From the NCBI RefSeq assembly GCF_001590795.1, contig NZ_JXDL01000001.1, forward strand, positions 2,755,937 to 2,819,936: DNA of 64,000 bases, given 5' to 3'. Below are positions 28,814 to 38,691 of the stretch, one piece after another (within the stretch, counting starts at the first letter, position 1; every line of letters starts with the position of its first letter). The notes under the pieces were generated by a model. It did no database searches. It was given only the letters and a program-made list of their open reading frames with translations, and was not told the origin of the DNA. The stretch is from Bradyrhizobium sp. AT1 (GTDB taxonomy: Bacteria > Pseudomonadota > Alphaproteobacteria > Rhizobiales > Xanthobacteraceae). The position numbers were made by a program, and so were the translations under genes.

Positions 28814-29776
28814 TCATTTCCCGTCGAGGAAGGCGCGCACCTTGCTCACGGTCTGCGCCGGCTGCTCTTCCATGATCCAATGTCCGGAGCCGGTGATGAT
28901 GCCGCCCTCGACCTTGGTGCCGACCTCGCGCATGATCGCGGCCTGCTGATTGCCAAAAGACTTTTCGGCGCCAAGGGCGAGGATCGGCATGTTCAGCTTG
29001 GTCGCGGCAAAGGCCTTGTTGTCCGTGGCGTCCTTGCCGAACGCCGCGAACTGCTCGAAGGCGTAATGCATGTTGCCGGGCCGGGCGTACAGTTTCGCAT
29101 AATGGTTGCGCGTCGCCTCGTCGATGGCCTTGGGATCGGCCGACAGCTCGTTGTAGAAGCGGTCGAGATAGATGCGCTCGCGGCCCTTGACCAGGCGATC
29201 GACATCGGGACCGCGGAAATTGAAATGCCACAGCATGGGGCTCTTGAGGATTTCGTCCCAGGGCCCGATGCCGGGCAGCGGCGCGTCGATGACGACCCAT
29301 TTGGTGATGCGGTCAGGGTATTGCGCCGCGAGTGCATAGCCTACCATGTTGCCGATGTCGTGCGTCACCAGATCGGCTTTCTGGACGTTGAGCTTGTCCA
29401 TGAGCATGGCGATGTCGACGCCCTGGTTCTTCTTGTCGTAGCCGCCGGCGGCCTGGGACGACAGCCCCATCCCGCGCAGGTCCGGAACGATCACGGTGTG
29501 GTCCTTGTAGAGCGCCTTGGCGAGCGGCGCCCACATGTCGCCGGTGTCGGCGAAGCCGTGCAAGAGCACGACCGCCGGTCCGTGCCCACCCACGCGGACA
29601 TGCAGCGTGACGCCGTTGATCGAAATTCGTTCGATTTTGAAAGAAGCGGGAAAGGGTTCGACCGCTGCAACAGCCGATGGACTGCCACAGATGGTCAGGA
29701 TCGCCAGGAGGAAGGCGAAAATAGCCGCGATCGATCGCGCGCCGGAGGTCCGGCTGCTCGGGGCGAAACTGCGCAT
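28814..29776 (-). CDS. Secreted alpha/beta hydrolase, epoxide-hydrolase type
   Basis: 320 residues with an N-terminal signal sequence (about 1-38, ending AVAAVE). Alpha/beta hydrolase fold with the oxyanion segment HGFAD and an aspartate nucleophile in the elbow (THDIGNMVGYA), as in epoxide hydrolases and haloacid/haloalkane dehalogenases. A cap domain follows (about 180-250), and the C-terminal catalytic histidine is in SGHWIMEE. The signal sequence suggests a periplasmic location. No operon partner: its 5' neighbour begins 141 bases away. Confidence 0.85.
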   Translation of the reverse strand: MRSFAPSSRTSGARSIAAIFAFLLAILTICGSPSAVAAVEPFPASFKIERISINGVTLHVRVGGHGPAVVLLHGFADTGDMWAPLAKALYKDHTVIVPDLRGMGLSSQAAGGYDKKNQGVDIAMLMDKLNVQKADLVTHDIGNMVGYALAAQYPDRITKWVVIDAPLPGIGPWDEILKSPMLWHFNFRGPDVDRLVKGRERIYLDRFYNELSADPKAIDEATRNHYAKLYARPGNMHYAFEQFAAFGKDATDNKAFAATKLNMPILALGAEKSFGNQQAAIMREVGTKVEGGIITGSGHWIMEEQPAQTVSKVRAFLDGK

Positions 29777-29917
29777 TGTTGACCTGCTCGCTGATGTGCC
29801 GAGCGCAACAACGTCGGCAGTGCACTCATCAAGTAGTGCAATCCATCAAAGCACACCATACTACCTTATGGCCAGATACGTCCGCGCATTCGGGCCATTC
29901 GTGAAGCAGCCATCCGC

Positions 29918-31132
29918 CTATCCCATCACCCCGCCGCGCTTGATCAGCTCTTTCCCGACCGCGGCGAGGTGCACCTGATCGGGCCCATCGCCGATGCGGA
30001 TGAAGCGGGCGTAGACATAGGCGCGCGCGAGGAAGGTGTCTTGCGAGACGCCGGCGGCGCCGTGGATCTGGATGGCGCGGTCGATGACGCGGGCGGCCAT
30101 GCCGGGCACTACGATCTTGGCCGCGGCGATCAGGTCGCGCGCGGCCTTGTTGCCCTCGCGGTCCATCTTGTCGGCGGCTTGCAGCGTCAGCAGCCGCGCC
30201 TGCGCGATCTCGCAGAAGGAATGCGCGATGTCCTCGCGCACCGAGCCCTGCTCGGCCAGCGGCTTGCCGAAGGCCGTACGGGACACCGCGCGCTGACACA
30301 TCAATTCCAGCGCGCGCTGGGCGCAGCCGATCAGGCGCATGCAATGATGGATGCGACCGGGGCCGAGCCGCCCCTGCGCGATCTCGAAGCCGCGCCCTTC
30401 GCCGAGCAAAATGTTCTCGGCGGGCACACGGACGTTGTCGTAGACGATCTCGGGGTGGCCGGCCGGGGCATCGTCGTAGCCGTAGGTCAGCATGTCGCGG
30501 ACGATGCGGACGCCGGGCGTGTTCCTGGGTACCAGAATCATGGATTGCTGCCGGTGGCGGTCGGGATCATCAGGGGCGGTCTTCCCCATCACGATCAGGA
30601 TCTCGCAATCCTCGTTCATCGCGCCCGAGGTGAACCATTTGCGGCCGTTGATGACATAGTCGTTGCCGTCACGCGTGATGGCGCACTGGATATTGGTGGC
30701 GTCGCTGGAGGCGACCTGCGGCTCCGTCATCGAGAAGCCGGAGCGGATGCGCCCTTCCAGCAGCGGCTTCAGCCAGCGCTCCTGCTGCGCCTTGGTGCCG
30801 TAATTCGCGAGCACCTCCATGTTGCCGACATCGGGGGCCGAGCAGTTGAAGATTTCGGGCGCCCAGAGAATGCGGCCCATGATCTCCTTCACGGGCGCAT
30901 AGTCGAGATTGGTGAGGCCCGGTCCGTGCTCGCCTGACAGGAACAGGTTCCACAGCCCCTGCTCGCGCGCCATCTTCTTCAGATCCTGCAGTATCGGCGG
31001 CGTCCTGTAGCGCGCGGCTTCCGGCTTCACCTGCTCGTAATAGAGCTCCTCGACCGGCTCGACATGGGTGCGCATGAATTGCCGGACGCGGTCCTGCAGC
31101 TCCAGCGAACGGGCGGAGTGGTGAAAGTCCAT
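29918..31132 (-). CDS. Acyl-CoA dehydrogenase family protein
   Basis: 404-residue FAD-dependent acyl-CoA dehydrogenase. Family segments are [17 protein letters not shown] (flavin/substrate site), the WFTSGA stretch, and the C-terminal [20 protein letters not shown] signature. The start is the ATG at 31132 (MDFHHSARS...) preceded by GGAGA; a frame extension to 31231 would read through a repeat and is rejected. Substrate is unknown. The same C-terminal signature recurs as a broken copy at 25955-26125. Confidence 0.9.
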   Translation of the reverse strand: MDFHHSARSLELQDRVRQFMRTHVEPVEELYYEQVKPEAARYRTPPILQDLKKMAREQGLWNLFLSGEHGPGLTNLDYAPVKEIMGRILWAPEIFNCSAPDVGNMEVLANYGTKAQQERWLKPLLEGRIRSGFSMTEPQVASSDATNIQCAITRDGNDYVINGRKWFTSGAMNEDCEILIVMGKTAPDDPDRHRQQSMILVPRNTPGVRIVRDMLTYGYDDAPAGHPEIVYDNVRVPAENILLGEGRGFEIAQGRLGPGRIHHCMRLIGCAQRALELMCQRAVSRTAFGKPLAEQGSVREDIAHSFCEIAQARLLTLQAADKMDREGNKAARDLIAAAKIVVPGMAARVIDRAIQIHGAAGVSQDTFLARAYVYARFIRIGDGPDQVHLAAVGKELIKRGGVMG

Positions 31133-31167
31133 GGGTGTCTCCTGTTCGCTACGCCGTGCGCCGCTGT

Positions 31168-31260
31168 CGTAGGGTGGGCAAAGCGGAGCGTGCCCACGCA
31201 TTTCTATGCGACCGAGAGAGATGGTGGGCACGGCGCAAGGGCGCCTTTGCCCACCCTACG
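31168..31260. repeat. Palindromic intergenic repeat
   Basis: Perfect 15-bp inverted arms (CGTAGGGTGGGCAAA at 31168-31182 and its inverse at 31246-31260) enclose a 63-base spacer with further TGCCCAC/GTGGGCA pairing. This GTAGGGTGGGC type is one I associate with dispersed Bradyrhizobium repeats. It lies between the acyl-CoA dehydrogenase and the binding-protein gene. Confidence 0.7.
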
Positions 31261-31286
31261 AATCCGAATTCGCGGAGAGAGATCCC

Positions 31287-32498
31287 TCACGTCCCCTTCA
31301 AGAGCTCGCTCGCCACCACCCAGTCGTTGCCGTCGAACTGCAGCATATAGCCGTCCTTGATCGGGCGGAAATCCTGCGGCGTGGTGTTCAGCGTGATGCC
31401 GGGCATCAGCAGCGAGAGCGGCACGTTCTTCAAATTCGCGGCCTGCGCCATGATGTTCTCGCGCGTCAGATTGTCCTTGCACTGCTTCAGCAGCACCACC
31501 AGCGCCTCGGCAACGGTGTAGCCGTAGAGGCCGGCGACGTTGTTGATGTCGGCGTTGGGCAGGCGCTTCTTCATCAAGTCGATATAGGCCGCCATCGCCG
31601 GATCGTTCTTCGGCTGCTCGACGAAGGGTTTCAGCGAGCCGAGCGACAGCACGCCCTTGCCGGCGTCGAGGCCCGCCGGCACCATCACGGTCGCCTTGTT
31701 GGCGCAGCCGCTGGCGAGGAACCGCATCGGCTGCCAGCCGACCTCGTGCGCTTTCCGGATCGCCTGCGCGCAGGCGCGCGGCGTCACCGAATAGATCATG
31801 AAGACATCCGCCTTGGTGTTGGCCAGCGTCAGCACCTGGGAATCGACGGTGGGGTCAGCGACCTCGAAGCTCGAGGCCATCGCGATCGCCTTGTCGGCAT
31901 CGGCGCCGAGCGCTTCCTTGACGCCGCGTAAGTATTCCTTGCCGGCGTCGTCGTTCTGGTAGAGCACCGCAAAGCGCGCATTCGGGTTCTTGGCGCGGGC
32001 ATAGGCGACGTCGATCGCGGCCTCGCTGGTGTAGTTCGGCGCCCAGGGCAGCGCCATCGACCAGGGCATGTTGACGGGATCGTTCCACTTGGAGGCCGAG
32101 CTGATCAGGAACAGCTGCGGCACCTTGTTGCTGTTGAGATATTTTGCGATCGCCGAGCTCGGCGCGGTGCCCATGGTCGCGAAGATGAAGGCGACGCCGT
32201 CGCCTTCGACGAGGCGTCGCGCCGCCTCCATGGTCTTCGGCGGCGAGAACGCATCGTCCAGGGAAATCAGGTTGAGCTTGCGGCCGTTGACGCCGCCCTT
32301 CTCGTTCACATCGTCGAAATAAGCGGAGATCACCTTGCCGGTGATGCTGAGCGGCGAGGCCGGCCCGCTATAGGGCATGGTGTTGCCGATCTTGATCTCG
32401 GTGTCGGTGACGCCAGGACCGTAGGATTTTTGCGCGGAGACTGACGTCGGCAGGCAGGCGGCAGCCAGTGCTGCGGCCAGGACCAAAGCGGCTTTCAT
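31287..32498 (-). CDS. ABC transporter substrate-binding protein, branched-chain amino acid type
   Basis: 403 residues with a signal peptide (about 1-22, ...PTSVSAQ) and the type-1 periplasmic binding fold (Peripla_BP_6/LivK class): SYGPGVTDTEIKIGNTMPYSGP at the start, FIFATMGTAPSSAIAKYLN in the middle. No permease or ATPase genes are adjacent, so it is an orphan binding protein. Relatives often bind aromatic or short-chain acids rather than amino acids. GGGAGA precedes the ATG. Confidence 0.88.
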   Translation of the reverse strand: MKAALVLAAALAAACLPTSVSAQKSYGPGVTDTEIKIGNTMPYSGPASPLSITGKVISAYFDDVNEKGGVNGRKLNLISLDDAFSPPKTMEAARRLVEGDGVAFIFATMGTAPSSAIAKYLNSNKVPQLFLISSASKWNDPVNMPWSMALPWAPNYTSEAAIDVAYARAKNPNARFAVLYQNDDAGKEYLRGVKEALGADADKAIAMASSFEVADPTVDSQVLTLANTKADVFMIYSVTPRACAQAIRKAHEVGWQPMRFLASGCANKATVMVPAGLDAGKGVLSLGSLKPFVEQPKNDPAMAAYIDLMKKRLPNADINNVAGLYGYTVAEALVVLLKQCKDNLTRENIMAQAANLKNVPLSLLMPGITLNTTPQDFRPIKDGYMLQFDGNDWVVASELLKGT

Positions 32499-32623
32499 GG
32501 TTTCTCCCTGGGGATCATCACCGCGCGAGGTGTCGCGCGGCGCGCTGCTTTTTGTCAGCGCGTCAGATCAGCGGAGTTCCGCAAGATGGTCTTGCGTCGA
32601 GTTGCTGATGGCGTTGCGGCCGT

Positions 32624-33523
32624 TCAGCCCGATCGCCGCACCGCCTCGTGCACGTCGATCACGGCCTGCGCCCATTCGGCCGGCCGCTCCTGCGGCAGAT
32701 TGTGACCGGCATCGATGAAGACGCGCCGCTCGAAGGCACTCTCGAACTTGCGCGCATGATGGGCGGTGCCGGGATTGACGCCGTCGCTGTCGCCGTCGAT
32801 CGCGATGGTGGGGACACGGATCGGAGGCTGCTCGGCGAGCTTGGCCTCGATTCCCGCATAGGCGGGATCGCCCGCGACCAGCGCATAACGGTGGCGATAG
32901 GAATGGATCACGACATCGACGAAGTCCGGATTGTCGAACGACACCGCGCTTGTTTCGAACGTCGCGTCGTCGAATTTCCATTTCGGCGACCACATCGCCC
33001 AGAGCTGGCGGGCAAAGCCGCGGCGGTCGCGCTCCAGCGCGCGGCGGCCACGCTCGTTGTGGAAGAGATATTGATACCACAGCGCGGCTTCCTCCGGCGG
33101 CGAGGCCGGCTCCATGGATTTCGCGATATTCTGGATGTTGTAGGAATTGCCGGAGACGAGGCCGATCACGCGCTCGGGATGGAGCGCCGCGACCACGCAG
33201 GCCGCGCGTCCGCCCCAGTCATAACCGCCGACGACCGCACGCTCGATATGAAGCGCATCCATGAAGGCCAGGAGGTCGGCGCCGAGCGCAGCCTGCTCGC
33301 CGGAGCGCAAGGTCGACGCGATGCGGAAACGCGTCGGCCCGTAGCCGCGCAGCCAGGGCACCAGCACGCGTGCGCCGGCCTCGGCGATAACAGGCGCGGT
33401 CTCGGCATAGGCGTTCACGTCGTAGGGAAAGCCGTGGCCCATGATGCAGGGCCAGCCGTCGGGCGCGCCGTATTCGCGATAGGCGATGTCGAGGATATCC
33501 GTGGTGACGGTTTTTTGTTGCAT
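32624..33523 (-). CDS. Alpha/beta hydrolase, dehalogenase/epoxide-hydrolase type
   Basis: 299-residue cytosolic alpha/beta hydrolase. The oxyanion motif is MGHGFPYD, the nucleophile is the aspartate in GGYDWGGRA, and the catalytic acid/histidine region is DAGHNLPQERP. The Asp nucleophile points to epoxide hydrolase or dehalogenase chemistry; the substrate cannot be told. Not obviously in an operon (125 bases from the binding-protein gene). A palindromic repeat separates its start from the HD-domain gene, which is transcribed in the same direction. Confidence 0.85.
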   Translation of the reverse strand: MQQKTVTTDILDIAYREYGAPDGWPCIMGHGFPYDVNAYAETAPVIAEAGARVLVPWLRGYGPTRFRIASTLRSGEQAALGADLLAFMDALHIERAVVGGYDWGGRAACVVAALHPERVIGLVSGNSYNIQNIAKSMEPASPPEEAALWYQYLFHNERGRRALERDRRGFARQLWAMWSPKWKFDDATFETSAVSFDNPDFVDVVIHSYRHRYALVAGDPAYAGIEAKLAEQPPIRVPTIAIDGDSDGVNPGTAHHARKFESAFERRVFIDAGHNLPQERPAEWAQAVIDVHEAVRRSG

Positions 33524-33547
33524 GGTCTTCTCACGGAGTTGGGCAGC

Positions 33548-33630
33548 CGTAGCCCGGATGGAGCGGAAGCGTAATCCGGGATTTGCGGATGCAGAGGCCC
33601 CGCATTCCGCTTCGCTCCATCCGGGCTACG
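33548..33630. repeat. Palindromic intergenic repeat
   Basis: Perfect 18-bp arms (CGTAGCCCGGATGGAGCG at 33548-33565 and its inverse at 33613-33630) lie around a 47-base spacer that itself contains ATTCCGCTTCG-type pairing. It lies between two minus-strand genes and could act as an mRNA stabiliser or terminator, but it has no T-tract. Confidence 0.75.
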
Positions 33631-33639
33631 AGAGCCGAC

Positions 33640-34467
33640 TTACTTCTGCGGCCCGGACAGTGAGATGTCGCGCTCGGCGCGGAACACGTTGCTGTAGAGA
33701 TTGGCGATCCATTGCCGGCCGATCTCGGTCTTGTTGAGATAGCCGATCTCGGTCTGGATGTGGGGCGCGACGCTGTTCCAATAGAATTGTGGATAGCGGT
33801 TCACGATGTCGGCCGGCGAATCGTAGCCGAGCTGGCGATTCATGCCGACCTCTTCGAACTCGTAATACAGCGCGTTGGCCTTGCGCAGATAATTGGGGTC
33901 GCCGAGCTGACCGATGAAGTCGGCGGCGCGCAGGATCGAGGCCTCGTCGTCGTATTCCTGGCCCTGGCGGGCCGGAAAGCGCGTACCCTCGATGGCGCGG
34001 GCCACGCGCTCGGGATCGACGCCCGGAATATGCCGCAGCCGCCGCGTCACGTAGAGCTTCGAGCGATCGACGTGATACATCATCAGGCTCGCGTCCGACG
34101 CGCCGCGCGGCAACGAGATCTTGTTGTTGGCCGCGTCGATCACGAAGCCGTCGGCATCGTCCTCCTCGAACAGTCCGCGCACATAGCCGATGTCATGCGC
34201 CAGGCAGGCGATCAGGATATGGACGTAGTCGTCACCCGATAGATGGGTATGAAGGCTTCGGCCGCGCAGGATGGCCTGGGCCGCCAACGTCACCAGCATC
34301 GTATGCTCGATATTGTGATAGAGCGCATCGCTGTTGCCGATGCATTCCATCGCGGTGCGGGTGGCGCTCGCGATAATGCCGGCAGACGCCTCATCGTACC
34401 GCCGACGCATGAACTTACCGAGGAAGTCCTCGAGGGATTCAGCCGCCAGTCTCGGTAAGGTTATCAT
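33640..34467 (-). CDS. HD-domain metal-dependent phosphohydrolase
   Basis: 275 residues from the ATG at 34467. HD-superfamily metal ligands are seen at H51/H55 (ALYHNIEHTML) and H91-D92 (ACLAHDIGY). The spacing is that of cyclic-nucleotide or nucleotide phosphohydrolases. The frame is open to 34581, and an alternative ATG exists at 34551; neither start has a strong ribosome site, and the upstream residues look unconserved. Substrate unknown. Confidence 0.78.
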   Translation of the reverse strand: MITLPRLAAESLEDFLGKFMRRRYDEASAGIIASATRTAMECIGNSDALYHNIEHTMLVTLAAQAILRGRSLHTHLSGDDYVHILIACLAHDIGYVRGLFEEDDADGFVIDAANNKISLPRGASDASLMMYHVDRSKLYVTRRLRHIPGVDPERVARAIEGTRFPARQGQEYDDEASILRAADFIGQLGDPNYLRKANALYYEFEEVGMNRQLGYDSPADIVNRYPQFYWNSVAPHIQTEIGYLNKTEIGRQWIANLYSNVFRAERDISLSGPQK

Positions 34468-34687
34468 GGATGCAGCCCCGTCCGCCGCTGGTGTCCCACG
34501 CTCTCTCCCGACGTCTCTCTTGGTCTCGACGCAAGGACCAGCATAGCCCATCTTTGGCCGCCTGACCAAATTCCGCAGCAAAAATTCGCAAATATGTTAC
34601 ATTGCCGCTGCGCAACATTTCAGTTGTGGTTGCGCTTCGCTACATCCTGAAGGAGATTTGGCGGAAGGTGCCCGCACCCCCTTCGCG

Positions 34688-35587
34688 TTAGGGGGCGGAC
34701 AGGATGTCGGCGCCATCAGCCGCGCGCGAAAGGCTTCTGGCCAGATAGAACAGCTCGACCAGCTTGCCGCGTTTGCCGGCCAGCGAGAAGATATATTCGG
34801 GCGATTCCGCCTCGATTTCCGCGATCGCCACCTTGGCGATGCGATCGATACGGCTCGAGCCGTGCTCCCAGACGAAGCCGACACCGAGCCGATTGGCGAC
34901 CGCCTCCAGCATTCCCTCGCGCGTGTTGACGACGATCGCCGGACTTGCGCGCAGATTGACGGCGCGAAACGCCCTGTCCACGGCGCGCTGGGTCGCGGAA
35001 TCCCGGGTCCGAAATACCAGCGGATATTGCGTCAGGCTGACGGCCGACACGCGCGATTCCCGGCTGAGGTCGTGAACGGGATGGCAGATCGCGACGACAC
35101 GCTGCTGCACGCAGGGCTCGCGGCGGAAGCGATTGTCCTGCGGCACTTCCGGCAGCACGGCGACGTCCACGCGCTGGTCGACCACGGCCGCCATGATCGT
35201 GGACCAGCTCCCGATCTCGATGTTGATCTGGATCTTCGGATACAGATTGCGAAAGGCCGCGATCAGAGCCATGCCCGGCATCGCGTTGCCGAGCCCGATG
35301 CGAATCTCGCCTCCGGCCAGCTCGTCGCGCTGCTCCAGAATGGAGAGCGCATCCGTCTCGAGCGCCTGCATCCGGTTCGTCGCCGCATAGAGGCGCCGGC
35401 AGAGCGGCGTCGCGATCAGGCTCTGTCCGTGCCGGTCGAACAGCGCAACGGCAAACTCGGCCTCCAGATCTCGCACCAGCTGCGCGACCGCCGGCTGCGA
35501 CACACCCAGTTTCCTCGCTGCGGCGGCGAAGCTGCCGGTATCGAACACCGCATTGACCGCCCGAATACGCGACGACGTCAACGCCAC
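34688..35587 (-). CDS. LysR-family regulator, divergent from the ABC-importer operon
   Basis: 299 residues starting at GTG. N-terminal helix-turn-helix (NAVFDTGSFAAAARKLGVSQPAVAQLV) and a C-terminal effector-binding domain. Divergent from the ATP-binding-protein gene of the importer with 151 bases between, so it is the probable regulator of that operon. Confidence 0.88.
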   Translation of the reverse strand: MALTSSRIRAVNAVFDTGSFAAAARKLGVSQPAVAQLVRDLEAEFAVALFDRHGQSLIATPLCRRLYAATNRMQALETDALSILEQRDELAGGEIRIGLGNAMPGMALIAAFRNLYPKIQINIEIGSWSTIMAAVVDQRVDVAVLPEVPQDNRFRREPCVQQRVVAICHPVHDLSRESRVSAVSLTQYPLVFRTRDSATQRAVDRAFRAVNLRASPAIVVNTREGMLEAVANRLGVGFVWEHGSSRIDRIAKVAIAEIEAESPEYIFSLAGKRGKLVELFYLARSLSRAADGADILSAP

Positions 35588-35738
35588 GACAACGACTCCA
35601 CGACCGATATCTCGGCCTCAGGGGCCGGCAAAAGCAAAACCTGGGATCAGCATAAGCAATGCCATTGACCGTTATGTGACTGTCAGATGCCGTCCCTACT
35701 CCTCATGCGCCGCAACAGGCAGCAGGGGACCAGCGCGA

Positions 35739-36890
35739 ATGGCGCAAATCGAGCTTTCCGCAATCCGCAAATCCTTCGACGGGACCGACGTCCTCAAAGG
35801 CATCGATTTCCGGATCGAGGACGGCGAGTTCATCTCGCTGGTCGGTCCTTCCGGCTGCGGCAAGTCGACCCTGCTCCGCATCATCGCCGGGCTCGAGCCG
35901 CAGAATTCCGGCGAGGTCCGCATCGACGGCCACTCCGTGGACGCCGTTCGTCCGAGCGCGCGCAACCTGGCGATGGTTTTCCAATCCTATGCGCTCTATC
36001 CGCATTTGAGTACCTTCGACAACATCGCCGTGCCGCTGCGGATGCGGCGCCTCTCCGCGATCGAGCGGCTGCCGCTGCTCGGCCCGTTGCTGCCGGGCCG
36101 GCGCGCCAAGGAACGGGCCATCCGCGCCGACATCACGGCCATCGCCGAGCAGCTCGACATCGCGCCATTGCTGCGGCGCAAGCCCGGGCAATTGTCCGGC
36201 GGACAGCGGCAACGCGTCGCAGTCGGACGCGCCATGGTGCGCGAGCCCCGCGCCTTCCTGTTCGACGAGCCGCTCTCCAATCTCGACGCCAAGCTGCGCG
36301 TCCACATGCGCGCCGAGCTCGCCGAGCTGCATCGCCGCCTCGAGGCGACGTTCGTCTACGTCACGCACGACCAGGCCGAGGCGATGACCATGTCGAGCCG
36401 GATCGCCGTGATGATGGGCGGCGAACTGATTCAGGCCGGCACGCCCGCGCAGATCTACAACGATCCCGGCGACATCCGTGTCGCCGAATTCATCGGCAGC
36501 CCGAAGATCAACATCCTGCCCGGCCGGATCCGGAAGGACGGCGGCATCGACGTGCTGGGGACCGCCTTGAGGCTCGCGTGCAACGCTACCGCCGGCGACT
36601 GTCGTGTCGGCGTGCGCCCGGAGCGGATCGAGCTGGGCGCCGGGCCGTTCTCCGGAAGCGTCGTCCATCTGGAGAACCTCGGCGCCGAGGCCTTCGTGCA
36701 TCTTGCGATCGAAGGCGCCGGCTTGCGCCTGATCGCGCGGCTCGCCGACGTCAGGCACCTGCCCGCGATGGGAAGCACACTCGCGTTCGGCTTCGCGTCC
36801 GACGCCGTGCGGGTGTTCGATCCGGCCGGGAAACGGATCGAGCTGAGAGCCGAGCAGGCCGAGCGCATCCGCGAGCCCGCCCATGTCTGA
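35739..36890 (+). CDS. ABC importer ATPase, UgpC/MalK-like
   Basis: 383-residue ATP-binding subunit of a carbohydrate-type (CUT1) importer. Walker A is GPSGCGKST (36-44), the signature is LSGGQRQRV, Walker B is RAFLFDEP, and a C-terminal TOBE regulatory domain covers about 240-380. An extension of the frame to 35553 overlaps the divergent regulator and is rejected. It overlaps the next permease by 8 bases. It powers import through the two permeases below. Confidence 0.92.
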   Translation: MAQIELSAIRKSFDGTDVLKGIDFRIEDGEFISLVGPSGCGKSTLLRIIAGLEPQNSGEVRIDGHSVDAVRPSARNLAMVFQSYALYPHLSTFDNIAVPLRMRRLSAIERLPLLGPLLPGRRAKERAIRADITAIAEQLDIAPLLRRKPGQLSGGQRQRVAVGRAMVREPRAFLFDEPLSNLDAKLRVHMRAELAELHRRLEATFVYVTHDQAEAMTMSSRIAVMMGGELIQAGTPAQIYNDPGDIRVAEFIGSPKINILPGRIRKDGGIDVLGTALRLACNATAGDCRVGVRPERIELGAGPFSGSVVHLENLGAEAFVHLAIEGAGLRLIARLADVRHLPAMGSTLAFGFASDAVRVFDPAGKRIELRAEQAERIREPAHV

Positions 36891-37830
36891 CGGCTCGATG
36901 ACCATTGACGCCGCGATCGTCCCGGCCGCTGCCGCGCGGCGGCCGTTGCCGGCGCATGGCAGCCGACGCGCATACGCCGCCTATGCGCTGGTGACGCCGG
37001 CCGCCGCGCTCATGCTGGTCATGCTGCTCGGCCCGCTCGCCGGCGTAATCGCCCTCTCCTTCACCGATTATCAGCTCGGCGCGCCGCATTTCTCCTGGAT
37101 CGGGCTCGCCAACTACCAGGACCTCTTCGCCGACAAGGTGTTCTGGACCGCGCTGCGCAACACGCTGACCTATGTCGTGGTCGTGGTGCCCGGCGCCGTG
37201 ATCGCGGGCCTTGCAATCGCGCTGCTGATCCAGAGCGGCACCAGCCTGCGCAGCCTTTATCGGACGATCTATTTCCTCCCTGTGATGGCGACCCTGATCG
37301 CCATGGCGGTGGTGTGGGAATTCATGCTGCATCCGCAATTCGGCCTGGTGAACGGGCTGTTGCGCGGCGCGGGCCTGCCGGCCTTCGCCTGGCTGCAGGA
37401 CCGCAACACGGCGCTGTACGCGCTGTGCGCGATCGGCATCTGGCAGGCGGTCGGCTTCAACATGGTGCTGTTTCTCGCCGGCCTCGTCTCCATCCCCAAG
37501 CAGCTTTACGAAGCGGCCGAAATCGACGGCGCGTCGAGCGGCTGGGCACGCTTCCGCCTCGTCACCTGGCCGATGCTCGGGCCGGTGACGACCTTCGTCG
37601 TCGTCATCTCCGGCATCCGTTCCTTCCAGGTGTTCGACACGGTGCACGTGCTGACCAAGGGCGGCCCGTCGAAATCCACCGAGGTCCTGATCCACACCAT
37701 GTACACGGAAGGGTTCGAGTTCTTCCGCTCGGGCTACGCCGCGGCCATCACCGTCGTCTTCCTGGTGTTCGTTCTCGCGCTCACGCTGATCAAATCGAGG
37801 CTCGCCGATCGCGGCGTGCACTACACATGA
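36883..37830 (+). CDS. ABC importer permease, UgpA-like
   Basis: 315 residues, six predicted membrane helices. The MalF/UgpA-type coupling loop EAAEIDGASSGWARFRLVTWP is near residue 210. It overlaps the ATPase gene by 8 bases and the second permease by 4. The N-terminal 35 residues (Ala/Arg-rich) are cytoplasmic. Partner of the following permease in a heterodimeric channel. Confidence 0.92.
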   Translation: MSDGSMTIDAAIVPAAAARRPLPAHGSRRAYAAYALVTPAAALMLVMLLGPLAGVIALSFTDYQLGAPHFSWIGLANYQDLFADKVFWTALRNTLTYVVVVVPGAVIAGLAIALLIQSGTSLRSLYRTIYFLPVMATLIAMAVVWEFMLHPQFGLVNGLLRGAGLPAFAWLQDRNTALYALCAIGIWQAVGFNMVLFLAGLVSIPKQLYEAAEIDGASSGWARFRLVTWPMLGPVTTFVVVISGIRSFQVFDTVHVLTKGGPSKSTEVLIHTMYTEGFEFFRSGYAAAITVVFLVFVLALTLIKSRLADRGVHYT

Positions 37831-38663
37831 GCCGCACACACTCCCTCACGCTCCGGGCGATCCTCCGCCATGTGCTCCTGATCGCGGGCGCCGCGATCAT
37901 GCTGGCGCCTTTCATCTGGATGATCTCGACCGCGTCCAAGCCGCAGACCGAGGTCTTCTCCAGCGAGCTGCATTTGATCCCGCACCATTTCGCGCTGGCG
38001 GAGAATTTGCGCGAGGCCTTCGCCAAGGCCAATCTGCTGCGCTTCCTGCTCAACGGCGTCATCGTCACGATCTCGATCTTCGTGCTGCAAATCATGGTGG
38101 CGCTGCCGGCGGCCTACGCGCTGGCAAAGCTTCGCTTCGTCGGCCGCCAGACGCTGTTCGCACTGGTCCTGTTCGGGATCCTGATCCCGCCGCAGGCGAC
38201 CGCGATCCCGGTCTTCCTCCTGCTGCACAAGGTCGGCCTGCTCGACAGCTATGCCGCGCTCGTCCTGCCCTTCACGATCTCGGTGTTCGGCATCTTCCTG
38301 ATGCGGCAGTTCTTCAAAACCGTGCCGGACGATCTCGTCGATGCCGCGCGCATGGACGGCATCTCCGAATTCGGCATCGTCTGGCGGGTGATGCTGCCGG
38401 CCGCGATCCCGGCGGTCACGGCTTTCGGCATCTTCTCCGTGGTCGCGCATTGGAACGACTATTTCTGGCCGCTGATCGTGCTCAACAGCGAGCAACTGCG
38501 TACGCCGCCGCTTGCGGTCGCGCATTTCCGCAACAACGAGGCCGGCACCAGCTACGGCCCGCTGATGGCCGCGGCGATGGTGATCATCGCCCCGCTCGTC
38601 ATCGCTTTCCTCTTTGCCCAACGCCGCTTCATCGAGGGCATCACCCTCACCGGGATCAAGTAA
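37827..38663 (+). CDS. ABC importer permease, UgpE-like
   Basis: 278 residues, six predicted membrane helices. The MalG/UgpE-type EAA loop is DAARMDGISEFGIVWRVMLP. The ATG overlaps the preceding stop (ATGA). A longer in-frame extension reaching 37314 lies inside the first permease and is spurious. Expected to pair with the first permease. Confidence 0.92.
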   Translation: MSRTHSLTLRAILRHVLLIAGAAIMLAPFIWMISTASKPQTEVFSSELHLIPHHFALAENLREAFAKANLLRFLLNGVIVTISIFVLQIMVALPAAYALAKLRFVGRQTLFALVLFGILIPPQATAIPVFLLLHKVGLLDSYAALVLPFTISVFGIFLMRQFFKTVPDDLVDAARMDGISEFGIVWRVMLPAAIPAVTAFGIFSVVAHWNDYFWPLIVLNSEQLRTPPLAVAHFRNNEAGTSYGPLMAAAMVIIAPLVIAFLFAQRRFIEGITLTGIK

Positions 38664-38691
38664 CCACGTCACCTCAAACAGGAGTCTATCC